A stretch of DNA of 64,000 nucleotides from Sporosarcina sp. FSL K6-1508 (GTDB lineage Bacteria; Bacillota; Bacilli; Bacillales_A; Planococcaceae). Positions 1-7,990 of this stretch are shown piece after piece. Below the pieces are notes generated by a model. The model saw only the letters and a list, made by a program, of their open reading frames with translations. It was not told the DNA's origin and made no database searches. Position 1 is the first letter of the stretch. Each line of letters opens with the position of its first letter. A program made the translations under genes and the position numbers. The stretch is from positions 1,925,001 through 1,989,000 of the forward strand of contig NZ_JBBOXF010000001.1 in the NCBI RefSeq assembly GCF_038007465.1, read 5' to 3'.

Positions 1-401
1 AATAACTTGATCAGACACTGTGCACTACATGTATAGTTGCCTTTGGATTGCTTTGAATTGAACAACTTCTATATCATTATCGAGATGTTTTGATAAGTAG
101 GGATGCGACTTTGTCGCATCCCTACTTATCTGTTCGGTAATCGTATGGTGGTAGTTCATCCGTCGCTCTCCAAAGACACAAGTACAAGAAGTGCCAAAGC
201 GTTGCGGGACGGTAATAATGTCGTGATTAATTCGCCGATAGCGGGCCGGAAATGGTGAAGTGAAATATCGATTTTTAAGCCCTACTCGCTATCGTTTTAT
301 GCAAGTAAATGATTAATCAACAGACGTGATTGTTTTAATGAAGTAAAATTGCTGATCTCACTTTGACATCTGGATGCTTATAGGCGCCCGGGTGTTTTTT
401 C
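1..401. other. gene-free window start with a decayed, partly coding-like repeat
   Basis: I see no intact gene here. Positions about 30-215 are a diverged copy of a sequence found inverted at about 13498-13650. Both copies keep a short frame reading FGNR-MVVVHPSLSK, then TRSA (here with the Met at 145). Positions 92-130 are a perfect 18-bp hairpin with a TTT loop. Nothing recognisable was seen between about 250 and 390. Confidence 0.5.
92..130. repeat. perfect 18-bp hairpin
   Basis: The left arm at 92-109 is exactly complementary to the right arm at 113-130, around a three-base TTT loop. No T-tract follows directly, so it is not a clear intrinsic terminator. The related copy near 13590 lacks this hairpin. 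Confidence 0.7.
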
Positions 402-410
402 TGTTATAAT
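402..410 (+). promoter_or_regulatory. extended -10 promoter of yusI
   Basis: TGTTATAAT matches the extended -10 consensus TGnTATAAT and lies 23 bases before the yusI start. No good -35 hexamer sits at the expected spacing; TTGACA at 363-368 is too far upstream to be its partner. Confidence 0.5.
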
Positions 411-433
411 GGCGAAAATGGAGGCGTTGCTTT

Positions 434-793
434 ATGGGATTGGTTTATTACGGTTATCCGAAGTGCGGGACATGCAGGAAAGCAAAAAAATGGCTCGAAA
501 CGAACAACTTGGACTTTCAGGAAGTGAACATAGCAGAAGCACCTCCTTCAGAAGAGGAACTTGGGAAGATGATAGCAGTCTCTGATTTGGAGTTGAAAAA
601 GTTTTTCAACGTCAGCGGCATGAAATATAGAGAACTTAACTTGAAAGATAAATTACTGGAAATGACGGATGAGGAGAAAATTAGTTTACTTGCATCAGAT
701 GGCATGCTGATTAAAAGACCGATTGTTTTTGGAGAAGGAAAAGTGACTGTTGGGTTCAAGGAAGAAGAATTCGAAAAAGTATGGGGTAACTGA
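434..793 (+). CDS. yusI: ArsC/Spx-family thioredoxin-fold reductase YusI
   Basis: A 119-residue protein of the arsenate reductase/Spx family. It begins with a beta strand and a CxxC redox motif (Cys11-Gly-Thr-Cys14), and carries the conserved KRPIV segment near residue 95 that holds the cis-proline of the ArsC fold. The family acts in cytoplasmic thiol chemistry; true arsenate reduction is not proven for YusI-type members. The start ATG follows a GGAGG site. The next gene is gcvH and then yusF and yusE, the same neighbourhood as in B. subtilis, which supports orthology. The substrate is unknown. Confidence 0.85.
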   Translation: MGLVYYGYPKCGTCRKAKKWLETNNLDFQEVNIAEAPPSEEELGKMIAVSDLELKKFFNVSGMKYRELNLKDKLLEMTDEEKISLLASDGMLIKRPIVFGEGKVTVGFKEEEFEKVWGN

Positions 794-868
794 GTTCCCT
801 TCTTGTCTTTGTTCAAGAAATATGCCAGAATTGAAGAGAATGAAACTATTTATTTGGAGGGGTACGGA

Positions 869-1252
869 ATGAGCACACCAAAAGATCTGCGTTATTCTGA
901 AGAGCATGAATGGGTAAAAGAAGAAGGCGGAAATTACCGCATCGGTATTACTCACTTTGCACAATCTGAACTTGGCGATATCGTATTCGTTGAACTTCCA
1001 TCTGTCGGTGACGACATCAAAGCGGACGAGCCTTTCGGAAGCGTTGAATCAGTTAAAACAGTATCGGAACTTTATGCACCAATTAGCGGTAAAGTAATTG
1101 AAGTGAACGAGGGACTTGAAGACAGCCCTGAATTCGTCAACGAATCACCGTATGAAAATGCATGGATGATTGTCGTTGAACCTTCTAATGCTTCTGAGCT
1201 GGATGAACTTATGTCAGCTGAAGCGTATGAAAAAATGACAGTTGGAGAATAA
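869..1252 (+). CDS. gcvH: glycine cleavage system H protein GcvH
   Basis: A 127-residue lipoyl carrier. It shuttles the aminomethyl group between the P, T and L proteins of the glycine cleavage system. In Bacillales it is also the entry point for octanoyl/lipoyl groups passed on to other dehydrogenases. The lipoyl-lysine motif is clear: Lys63 in a GSVESVKTVSELYAP context, with an N-terminal YSEEHEW. An upstream in-frame start at 803 exists, but the ATG at 869 has a strong GGAGG at 856-860 and gives the usual family length. The P, T and L genes are not in the window. LipA, which would make its cofactor, lies at 24808. Confidence 0.95.
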   Translation: MSTPKDLRYSEEHEWVKEEGGNYRIGITHFAQSELGDIVFVELPSVGDDIKADEPFGSVESVKTVSELYAPISGKVIEVNEGLEDSPEFVNESPYENAWMIVVEPSNASELDELMSAEAYEKMTVGE

Positions 1253-1289
1253 TTGAAATTTATTCAGCAGAAGTTCAAACCCTTGCTGA

Positions 1290-1456
1290 ATAGGGGAACT
1301 CAGACTAAAATCGCCGCGTCCTGCGGCAACGTCTGAGTAACCAACGTCCTGTTGGCCCTAAGCCTCCGGCGGATGCCACAGATTTTGAAAGGAGTGAATT
1401 GAGCAAGCTCAATTCAAAATCTGGGCGCAAATACGCCGAGGCGTATTTGATTTAAC
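1290..1456. repeat. dispersed repeat built from serial short hairpins
   Basis: This non-coding block holds consecutive inverted repeats: GCCGC/GCGGC at 1313-1326, CCAAC/GTTGG at 1339-1353, a longer arm pair at 1379-1423 with AATTGAGC/GCTCAATT in its centre, and AAATACGCC/GGCGTATTT at 1429-1448. Several hairpins in about 165 bases resemble the REP/BOX-like elements of Bacillales. It lies between the gcvH stop and its terminator. Only one copy was found in this window, so calling it a repeat rests on general knowledge of such elements. Confidence 0.5.
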
Positions 1457-1460
1457 TGAG

Positions 1461-1485
1461 CGCCGGAATAATTCCGGCGTTTTTT
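1461..1485 (+). terminator. intrinsic terminator after gcvH
   Basis: CGCCGGA and TCCGGCG form a 7-bp GC-rich stem around ATAAT, followed by six T residues. It would end the yusI-gcvH transcript about 210 bases after the gcvH stop. Confidence 0.8.
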
Positions 1486-1521
1486 GCATCTTACTAGTGT
1501 ATTAGCAAAGGGGGAACTCTT

Positions 1522-1863
1522 TTGTCGGATGAAAAAGTCATCATAGTAGAGGGCGGTTCGGATAGAAAACGTTTAGTGCGCATACTTGCTGATCCTGTCG
1601 AAATTATTTGTACGAACGGTACAGTTAGCCCTTACCGGCTTGAAGAGTTACTTGCACCCTACGAAGAACAGGAACTATACGTCTTTGTCGATGCGGATGA
1701 AGATGGCGAGAAGACCCGTATTTTATTTAAGAGAGATTTCCCGGCAGCAATCCATCTATATACAGAAAAGGTATACCGAGAAGTGGAGACAACTCCGTAT
1801 AAAGTGCTAGCCAAAATACTTCAAGAGGCGGATTTCAAAATCCGGCCTGAATATCTACTTTAA
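1522..1863 (+). CDS. yusF: Toprim-domain protein YusF
   Basis: A 113-residue protein consisting of one Toprim fold. The glutamate signature IVEGGSD is at residues 8-14 and the acidic DADEDG motif at 57-62, as in primases, topoisomerases and small OLD/RNase M5-like proteins. These acidic residues bind magnesium in the family. The start is TTG, supported by AAAGGGGG at 1507-1514. A yusE gene follows 14 bases later, so the two are probably co-transcribed. The exact nucleic-acid substrate is unknown. Confidence 0.8.
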   Translation: MSDEKVIIVEGGSDRKRLVRILADPVEIICTNGTVSPYRLEELLAPYEEQELYVFVDADEDGEKTRILFKRDFPAAIHLYTEKVYREVETTPYKVLAKILQEADFKIRPEYLL

Positions 1864-1877
1864 AGGATGTAGGATCA

Positions 1878-2177
1878 ATGGAGACATGGACACGCGAACA
1901 GTGGGAGATAGCCTTAAAAGAGTCTCCGGTAGCAGCGTTTTATTTATATACACCGATGTGCGGCACATGTGCGGTTGCATCTAAAATGATGGAGATCATC
2001 ACTGTAATGAGACCAGAAATACCAATCGGGAAAGCAGATTTGAATTACGTCCAAAATATTGCAATTGACTATGAAATTGAAAGTGTTCCTTGCCTTCTAA
2101 TACAGAAGGAGGGCGTATTAACCCATAAAATCTATGCCTTTCAGTCGGTTCCGTATCTGCTTGAAAAGATTGATTGA
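1878..2177 (+). CDS. yusE: thioredoxin-like protein YusE
   Basis: A 99-residue cytoplasmic thioredoxin-fold protein. It has the CxxC active site Cys28-Gly-Thr-Cys31 and the cis-proline segment SVPCLLI near residues 72-78. CGTC differs from the usual CGPC of thioredoxin, so redox potential and partner are uncertain. It follows yusF closely and the pair matches B. subtilis yusF-yusE. The stop codon overlaps the -35 box of the downstream S-box promoter. Confidence 0.85.
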   Translation: METWTREQWEIALKESPVAAFYLYTPMCGTCAVASKMMEIITVMRPEIPIGKADLNYVQNIAIDYEIESVPCLLIQKEGVLTHKIYAFQSVPYLLEKID

Positions 2178-2203
2178 CAAACAATATGCTAATTTGATAT
2201 AAT
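2174..2203 (+). promoter_or_regulatory. sigma-A promoter of the met operon
   Basis: TTGACA at 2174-2179 and TATAAT at 2198-2203 are separated by 18 bases. The -35 box overlaps the end of yusE, and transcription would start just before the SAM riboswitch. Confidence 0.8.
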
Positions 2204-2230
2204 TCGATTTAACATTCAACTGAATAGGTC

Positions 2231-2340
2231 GCTCTTATTAAGAGAGGTGGAGGGATAGTGCCCTGCGAAGCCCGGCAACCGTCACGAAAGTGAAATGGTG
2301 CCAAATCACACAAAGTGCATACTTTGAGAGATGAGAGATC
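2231..2340 (+). ncRNA. SAM-I (S-box) riboswitch
   Basis: The conserved S-box core is present in order: the CTCTTATTAAGAGAGGTGGAGGGA block, then GAAGCCCGGCAACC, then GGTGCCAAA, and a closing GAGAGATGAGAGATC arm. Known S-box RNAs bind S-adenosylmethionine and end transcription when it is plentiful. The terminator at 2368-2403 follows, and the first downstream gene is metN, so this should repress methionine uptake when SAM is high. Confidence 0.95.
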
Positions 2341-2367
2341 GGACAAACGTTTATTTTATGATAGCGT

Positions 2368-2403
2368 AAAGCCTTTCTGCCCGTCTGCAGGAAGGCTTTT
2401 TTG
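2368..2403 (+). terminator. S-box expression-platform terminator
   Basis: AAGCCTTTCTGC pairs with GCAGGAAGGCTT, with one G-T pair, and a T-tract follows. It is the OFF-state hairpin of the SAM riboswitch. Confidence 0.9.
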
Positions 2404-2454
2404 TATTCTAATGAAATGTAGCCTTATTGTCACTAAGCGGTGAACTACCGGATA

Positions 2455-2778
2455 GTTATTGAGCGTAGGCGCCTTACAAGGGGTAGCCGAAGCCATAAGA
2501 CTGACGGCGAAGCTGTCTGGCTTATGGGAAGCCACTGAAAAAGTTCTTTTTTCAGTAAGAACTAGTTGATTGTAGTGGAGAGCGGCGACTCCAGCGGGAA
2601 CAGCACGAGCTGAAGACCCCGCAGGAACGCAGTGACGAGGAGGCTGAAGCCGTGCCCGCGGAAAGCGTCCGCTCGGAACGGAAATCAACGGGATTGAAGG
2701 AAATCGTACTTTTTCAGTACCCTCGCTTATGGCGGGAGGCATCCCCGAGCGCCGAAGCGGATTTGAAGGAATTCTAAA
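2455..2778 (+). repeat. hairpin-module repeat split by a MITE-like insertion
   Basis: This gene-free stretch is a copy of the hairpin module found repeatedly at 34303-35450. Its first half (GGGGTAGCCGAAG, CATAAGACTG) is at about 2463-2527 and its second half (CTTATGGCGGGAGGCATCCCC, GCGCCGAAGCG) at about 2725-2765. The halves are separated by a second element at 2528-2724. The whole block lies in the 5' leader of metN, between the riboswitch terminator and the start codon. Confidence 0.7.
2528..2724. mobile_element. MITE-like element with inverted ends and 8-bp target duplication
   Basis: Near its ends are perfect 11-bp inverted repeats, ACTGAAAAAGT at 2534-2544 and ACTTTTTCAGT at 2708-2718. 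It is flanked by the 8-bp direct repeat GCTTATGG at 2520-2527 and 2725-2732, which appears only once in undisrupted copies of the host module. It has no coding capacity. The core, with CCGCGGAAAGCGTCCGC-like runs, resembles a GC-rich dispersed repeat common in Bacillales. Confidence 0.65.
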
Positions 2779-2816
2779 TTCCAATTTATATAGATAAATA
2801 CTCAGAGGTGAAATAG

Positions 2817-3842
2817 ATGATTCATTTAACAGAAATCAATAAACGGTTCGGTGTAGGACCAGCCAGTATTTCAGCGGTCGAAAATGTCTCACTTGAAATT
2901 GCCGATGGCGAAATTTTTGGCATAATCGGATACAGCGGAGCAGGAAAAAGTACATTAATTCGCCTGTTGAACGGGCTTGAAAAGCCGACATCAGGTAGTG
3001 TGAAAATAGGTGGTTTAGAAATATCCGCAATCAGAGGAAAAGAACTAAGAGAAGCGCGTCAAAAAGTAAGTATGATTTTCCAACATTTCAACTTGTTATG
3101 GTCGCGGACAGTGAAGGACAATATTGCTTTTCCACTTGAAATCGCGGGCGTACGAAAAGCTACGCGAGACAAGAAAGTGGCAGAACTGATTGAACTGGTT
3201 GGATTAAGTGGTCGGGAAAACGCATATCCATCTGAATTGTCTGGAGGACAGAAGCAACGTGTCGGCATCGCCCGGGCGCTTGCAAACGATCCGGAAGTAC
3301 TTCTCTGTGATGAAGCGACTTCAGCCCTTGATCCGGAAACGACGGATTCGATACTTGATCTTCTGACGGGCATTAATGAAAGACTTGGGCTGACGATTGT
3401 CCTTATCACACACGAAATGCATGTTATTCGCAAAATTTGCCACAGAGTCGCGGTAATGGAAGCAGGGAAGGTTGTCGAGATGGGGAATGTGCTCGATGTG
3501 TTCCAATCGCCGAAAGAGTCTATTACGAAGCGTTTTGTCTCTCAAGTAACTGAGCCAGCTGAAGCGAAGCAGGCAATGGCGCATATTAAGGAAGAATTCC
3601 CTACCGGTACGCTTATCAAGCTCTTATTTGTAGGTGACCGGACAGAGCAACCTGTGCTCGCAAGTCTTATCCGGAAATTCAGTGTCGACGTGAATATCGT
3701 GCAAGGGAACATTTCCCATACGCATGGTGGGGCATACGGCACACTCATACTTCAGCTCCTTGGAGATTCCACAATTATTGAGGAAGCAATTCATTATCTC
3801 AATGAAAATGATGTTCAGACGGAGGTGATCGGTAATGATTGA
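2817..3842 (+). CDS. metN: methionine ABC transporter ATP-binding protein MetN
   Basis: A 341-residue ATPase that powers the methionine importer with MetP and MetQ. The Walker A GYSGAGKST is at residues 38-46, the ABC signature LSGGQKQR near 141-148, Walker B LLCDEATSALDP near 162-173, and the H-loop histidine in LITHE. The C-terminal 75 residues form the NIL regulatory domain, which in MetN homologues binds methionine and inhibits transport. The start follows AGAGGTGA. Its end overlaps the metP start by 8 bases. Control by the S-box upstream is expected. Confidence 0.95.
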   Translation: MIHLTEINKRFGVGPASISAVENVSLEIADGEIFGIIGYSGAGKSTLIRLLNGLEKPTSGSVKIGGLEISAIRGKELREARQKVSMIFQHFNLLWSRTVKDNIAFPLEIAGVRKATRDKKVAELIELVGLSGRENAYPSELSGGQKQRVGIARALANDPEVLLCDEATSALDPETTDSILDLLTGINERLGLTIVLITHEMHVIRKICHRVAVMEAGKVVEMGNVLDVFQSPKESITKRFVSQVTEPAEAKQAMAHIKEEFPTGTLIKLLFVGDRTEQPVLASLIRKFSVDVNIVQGNISHTHGGAYGTLILQLLGDSTIIEEAIHYLNENDVQTEVIGND

Positions 3843-4503
3843 AAACCTTTTTCCGAATGTTGACTGGGCTAAGATGTGGGAAGCGACAGTGGAAACACTC
3901 TATATGACAGCAATCTCTACATTGTTCACATTAGTTATTGGACTAGCACTCGGGATTTTACTCTTCCTATCAAGTCCCGGTCAACTGTGGTCGAATAAGT
4001 TTGTAAATATGATTTCAGGGGCATTCGTCAATGTCTTTAGGTCAATCCCGTTTATCATATTAATCATTTTGCTTATTCCGTTTACGAAATTTCTTCTTGG
4101 CACAATCCGCGGACCGGATGCTGCGATGCCGGCACTAATAATTGGGGCGGCTCCGTTTTATGCAAGAATGGTGCTGATTGCCTTACAGGAAATTGATAAA
4201 GGTGTAATTGAAGCTTCGAAGTCAATGGGAGCAAAAACGAGAACGATTATTTTTAAAGTTCTTTTACCCGAATCGATGCCTGCACTTATTTCGGGAATTA
4301 CCGTAACAGCGATTGCACTCGTCGGGTACACCGCTATGGCGGGGATTATTGGCGCAGGCGGTCTTGGGACACTCGCGTACTTAGATGGATTCCAGCGTAG
4401 CCGCGAGGACGTTACACTTGTTGCAACAATCTTTATTTTAATTATCGTATTCGTAATCCAATTCATCGGGGATTTCGCGGTAAGGAAATTTGACAAAAGA
4501 TAA
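3835..4503 (+). CDS. metP: methionine ABC transporter permease MetP (MetI)
   Basis: A 222-residue membrane permease with about five hydrophobic helices. The EAA loop reads EASKSMGAKTRTIIFKVLLP, the docking site for the MetN ATPase. Length and features match the MetI family. It overlaps metN and is followed by metQ 70 bases later, so a single operon is likely. Confidence 0.95.
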   Translation: MIENLFPNVDWAKMWEATVETLYMTAISTLFTLVIGLALGILLFLSSPGQLWSNKFVNMISGAFVNVFRSIPFIILIILLIPFTKFLLGTIRGPDAAMPALIIGAAPFYARMVLIALQEIDKGVIEASKSMGAKTRTIIFKVLLPESMPALISGITVTAIALVGYTAMAGIIGAGGLGTLAYLDGFQRSREDVTLVATIFILIIVFVIQFIGDFAVRKFDKR

Positions 4504-4572
4504 TTTTATAGCAGTAACGTCAGGCTTTGCCTGTAAACCATAAAACAGAATAGAAAAAGGGGAGAAATCATC

Positions 4573-5433
4573 ATGAAAAAGCTTTTAGGGGGAATAGTAT
4601 TAGCAGTACTTGTATTCGCATTGGCAGCTTGTGGAGCGAAAGATGACAGCGGCGATAAAAATGCAAATGGGGGAGACAAGGCTGTCGATGAAACCGTAGA
4701 GGAAACGGAAATCGTCATTGGTGCATCAAATACACCGCACGCAATCATTTTAGAAAAGGCAGCACCGATATTGAAAGAAAAAGGCATTGAACTTGTCATT
4801 GAAACCTACCAAGACTATATCTTGCCAAACAAAGATCTTGAATCCAGTGAGTTGGATGCGAACTTCTTCCAACACATACCTTACTTGGACCAACAAGTAA
4901 TTGATCATGGCTATAAATTTGCAAATGCAGGGGCTATCCATATCGAACCGATGGCTGTTTACTCGACGAAATTTAAATCAATCGAGGAACTTCCGGAGGG
5001 TGCTACTATTATATTTAGTAACTCAGTAGCTGAACATGGCCGCGTTCTATCTTTACTGGAGTCAGCTGGGTTAATTAAATTAGCTGACGGAGTAGATAAA
5101 GTAAAGGCTGAAGTGAAAGACATTGTAGACAATCCTAAAAATCTCCAGTTTGATGCAAATTACGAACCAGCACTCTTGCCGCAACTTTATAATAATGATG
5201 AAGGCGATGCAGTCGTTATCAACGCAAACTATGCAATCGATGCAGGTTTGAATCCAGTTGAAGATTCTATTGCGATAGAAGAGACGGAGTCGCCGTATGC
5301 AAACATCATCACAGTAAGAGAAGGCGAAGAAAATACGGAAGCAATCAAGACTTTGGTTGACGTGTTGAAATCGAAAGAAATCCAAGACTTCATTCTCGAA
5401 GAGTGGGGCGGCGACGTTATCCCTGTAAAGTGA
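4573..5433 (+). CDS. metQ: methionine-binding lipoprotein MetQ (copy 1)
   Basis: A 286-residue NlpA-family solute-binding lipoprotein. The signal peptide ends in the lipobox LAAC with Cys20 as the lipid-anchored residue, followed by a flexible linker rich in Gly, Asp and Asn. The mature domain carries the family's GASNTPHA segment and the TYQDYILPN and NFFQHIPYLD motifs that build the methionine pocket. A tight AAAGGGGAG site precedes the ATG. A close paralogue follows directly. Confidence 0.95.
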   Translation: MKKLLGGIVLAVLVFALAACGAKDDSGDKNANGGDKAVDETVEETEIVIGASNTPHAIILEKAAPILKEKGIELVIETYQDYILPNKDLESSELDANFFQHIPYLDQQVIDHGYKFANAGAIHIEPMAVYSTKFKSIEELPEGATIIFSNSVAEHGRVLSLLESAGLIKLADGVDKVKAEVKDIVDNPKNLQFDANYEPALLPQLYNNDEGDAVVINANYAIDAGLNPVEDSIAIEETESPYANIITVREGEENTEAIKTLVDVLKSKEIQDFILEEWGGDVIPVK

Positions 5434-5508
5434 TTTAATGAAGAAAGTGAATAATAGGCTTTACCCTTCCATCCAGAAGAACATCATAGAAAAAAGGGAG
5501 ATTTAAAA

Positions 5509-6366
5509 ATGAAAAAATTTAGCATAGGGTTTTTAATGGCAGTACTTGTACTCGCACTTGCGGCTTGCGGAACAAAAAACACCAATGAAAGCAATAATGT
5601 AAGCGGAAAAAGTGATGATAACGGGAAAAAAGAAATAACTAAGATTGTTGTCGGTGCTTCCAATACACCGCATTCAATCATACTCGAGCAAGCTAAACCG
5701 TTATTGAAGGAAAAAGGTTACGATCTTCAAATCGAAACATATCAAGACTATGTGTTGCCAAATCAAGATCTTGAATCGGGTGACCTCGATGCAAACTACT
5801 TCCAGCATATCCCTTACCTTGACTTGCAAATTAAAGACGCAGGATACGATTTTGTGAATGCAGGCGGCATCCATATTGAACCAATCGGAGTGTATTCGAA
5901 AAAGTATAAATCACTTGATGAACTACCTAAAGGTGCGACGATTTTGATGAGTAGTTCTGTTTCGGATCATGGACGTGTACTTGCGATGCTCGAATCAACA
6001 GGACTTATCAAACTTGATGAAAGTATAGATAAGACAGCTGCTGAACTGAAAGATATCGTTGAAAATCCTAAAAACATCAAGTTTGACGCAAACTACGAAC
6101 CTGGCCTAATGCCGCAACTTTATGCGAATGATGAAGGCGATGCATTGCTGATCAACTCGAATTTTGCGATCGATGCGGGCTTGAATCCGATTGAAGATTC
6201 CATTGCAATCGAAGACACGGATTCACCTTATGTAAATATCATTGCTGTAAGAAAAGGCGATGAAGATAAAGAGTCAATCAAAACTTTGATTGAAATATTG
6301 AAGTCGAAAGAAATTCAAGACTTTATTCTAAATGAATGGGACGGTACAGTAGTCCCGGTAAAGTGA
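5509..6366 (+). CDS. second MetQ-type lipoprotein (tandem paralogue)
   Basis: A 285-residue NlpA-family lipoprotein with lipobox LAAC (Cys20). It is collinear with the upstream MetQ over the full length, with the same GASNTPHS, YQDYVLPNQDLESG and YFQHIPYLD segments. Most differences are in the linker and on surface positions. It probably docks on the same MetN-MetP complex, giving an importer with two alternative binding proteins of different affinity or substrate range (for example D-methionine or the sulfoxide). That functional split is inference. Confidence 0.9.
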   Translation: MKKFSIGFLMAVLVLALAACGTKNTNESNNVSGKSDDNGKKEITKIVVGASNTPHSIILEQAKPLLKEKGYDLQIETYQDYVLPNQDLESGDLDANYFQHIPYLDLQIKDAGYDFVNAGGIHIEPIGVYSKKYKSLDELPKGATILMSSSVSDHGRVLAMLESTGLIKLDESIDKTAAELKDIVENPKNIKFDANYEPGLMPQLYANDEGDALLINSNFAIDAGLNPIEDSIAIEDTDSPYVNIIAVRKGDEDKESIKTLIEILKSKEIQDFILNEWDGTVVPVK

Positions 6367-6379
6367 TGTGAAGAATACT

Positions 6380-6412
6380 CCGTCGAAGATTTTGAGTTCG
6401 ACGGATTTTTTC
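6380..6412 (+). terminator. terminator of the met operon
   Basis: CCGTCGAA at 6380-6387 pairs with TTCGACGG at 6397-6404 and a T-rich run follows. Confidence 0.85.
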
Positions 6413-6515
6413 TGTTTTCCAATAGATGTTAATCGCGAATAGATGTTTCAATAGCGAAAATATTATGGTATCGTTATCTATTAAATACATAAAGTCATCT
6501 TAGGGGGACATAGGT

Positions 6516-7742
6516 TTGAAGTTGAAAATTGGGCTTATATGGCGTATCGTCATCGCAATTGCATCAGCAATTGTACTTGGATTACTTTTACCGATGATAC
6601 CAAAAATCGGAGAAGGTTTTACGGATTGGTTTGTCAGTCTTGCCGCTACATTTAATATGATTTTTGGAGGTTTTTTGAACTTTATAGTGCCTTTGATTAT
6701 TATTGCATTTATCACGCCTGGAATTGCGAAGCTGGGTAAAGGATCTGGAAAGCTCCTTGGTCTAGCAACAGCATTCGCTTATATCTCTACAATTGTAGCG
6801 GGTATTATTGCATACTTTTCGGCAACAGCTTTATTGCCAGGCTTTATCGGAAGTATTGGAGACGGCAAGGTCGAAAAAGCAGGCCGGGCTGCCGCAGAAT
6901 CATTTTTTGAACTCGAAATGACACCGATCATGGGTGTAATGTCAGCACTCCTTCTCGCATTCGTACTTGGTATTGGTATGGCTTCCATTGGCAGTAAGGC
7001 AATGCTGGCTGTATTCGAGGAATTGAATGTCTTGATCGAAAAGGTGATTGCGTTTGTTATCATTCCGCTATTGCCGTTCCATATTTTTGGTATCTTCCTT
7101 AATATGACATATACTGGTGAGGTTGCAAAGGTTCTTTCTGTGTTTGCAATGGTCTTCGTGATGATTATCGTTCTACATTTCATCATGCTAACGATTCAAT
7201 ACACGATTGCCGGCTCGCTTTCAAAACGTAATCCGTTCTTCTTGATGAAAACGATGGCCCCTGCTTATTTTACTGCACTTGGGACACAATCATCTGCAGC
7301 AACGATTCCAATTACGTTAAGCCAAGCACGTAAAACCGGTGCGTCGGATAAGGTAACTGATTTTACCATTCCACTTTTTGCGACAATTCACTTGTCAGGA
7401 AGTACAATCACTCTTGTGTCATGTTCAATCGGTGTCATGCTGATGAATGGAGTGCCTGTTGTGTTCAGCGATTACCTGCCATTCATCTTCATGCTGGGTG
7501 TGACAATGATTGCTGCTCCTGGAGTTCCGGGCGGCGCGGTTGTAGCGGCAACTGGACTCCTCGTTTCAATGCTAGGTTTTGATCAGACAATGGTTGCACT
7601 TATGATTGCACTTTACATGGCGCAAGACAGTTTCGGAACAGCTACGAACGTCACTGGCGACGGTGCACTTGCTATTATCGTCGACAGATTTACGGATAAT
7701 GACATTCCAACTGAAACGAAATTAGAACCAAAACAATATTAA
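6516..7742 (+). CDS. dicarboxylate/amino acid:cation symporter (DAACS)
   Basis: A 408-residue polytopic membrane protein of the GltP/DctA family, which couples uptake of acidic amino acids, C4-dicarboxylates or cystine to sodium or proton entry. It has the serine-rich hairpin TQSSAATIPITL and the conserved AAPGVPGGAVVA loop of hairpin 2, followed by AQDSFGTATNVTGDG, which corresponds to the NxxxD substrate and ion site. The start is TTG, with AGGGGG at 6502-6507. The ORF stands alone between two terminators. Family is certain; substrate cannot be told from the sequence. Confidence 0.85.
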   Translation: MKLKIGLIWRIVIAIASAIVLGLLLPMIPKIGEGFTDWFVSLAATFNMIFGGFLNFIVPLIIIAFITPGIAKLGKGSGKLLGLATAFAYISTIVAGIIAYFSATALLPGFIGSIGDGKVEKAGRAAAESFFELEMTPIMGVMSALLLAFVLGIGMASIGSKAMLAVFEELNVLIEKVIAFVIIPLLPFHIFGIFLNMTYTGEVAKVLSVFAMVFVMIIVLHFIMLTIQYTIAGSLSKRNPFFLMKTMAPAYFTALGTQSSAATIPITLSQARKTGASDKVTDFTIPLFATIHLSGSTITLVSCSIGVMLMNGVPVVFSDYLPFIFMLGVTMIAAPGVPGGAVVAATGLLVSMLGFDQTMVALMIALYMAQDSFGTATNVTGDGALAIIVDRFTDNDIPTETKLEPKQY

Positions 7743-7753
7743 TAAGTAGTCCC

Positions 7754-7782
7754 AAGCCGGTACATAAAGTGCCGGCTTTTTG
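7754..7782 (+). terminator. terminator after the DAACS symporter
   Basis: AAGCCGG and CCGGCTT arms surround a short loop, followed by TTTT. Confidence 0.85.
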
Positions 7783-7900
7783 AATTGTTTGGTTTCTCAA
7801 TAAGGGATAGATAATTGAAAATGAGTAAAGACTTGATGAAGAAAGCTGTTCAAGTCTTGAATTAAGGGTATTCCTTTTAAATGAAACGATTCTTAATGAT

Positions 7901-7929
7901 TTGCAAGGCAATGCTTAATGCGATAAGAT
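7901..7929 (+). promoter_or_regulatory. candidate sigma-A promoter of the suf operon
   Basis: TTGCAA at 7901-7906 and TAAGAT at 7924-7929 are 17 bases apart, about 60 bases before sufC. An imperfect hairpin (AAGACTTGA/TCAAGTCTT, 7828-7858) lies upstream. No other regulator site was recognised. Confidence 0.45.
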
Positions 7930-7990
7930 TAGAATGATACTAAATAGAGAATGGATATCCGTTCAACTTTAATATATTGGAGGTATTGGA

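Noticed and set aside
363..368. TTGACA as -35 box for yusI
   Set aside because: It is 36 bases from the TATAAT, too far for one promoter.
803..868. Longer start for gcvH at 803
   Set aside because: The extension overlaps the region just after yusI, has no ribosome binding site, and the ATG at 869 gives the standard length.
2528..2724. Complete insertion sequence
   Set aside because: Only about 200 bases with no transposase frame; at most a non-autonomous element.
2356..2784. 142-codon minus-strand frame antisense to the met leader
   Set aside because: It is made of the two nested repeats and the riboswitch terminator, with no ribosome binding site.
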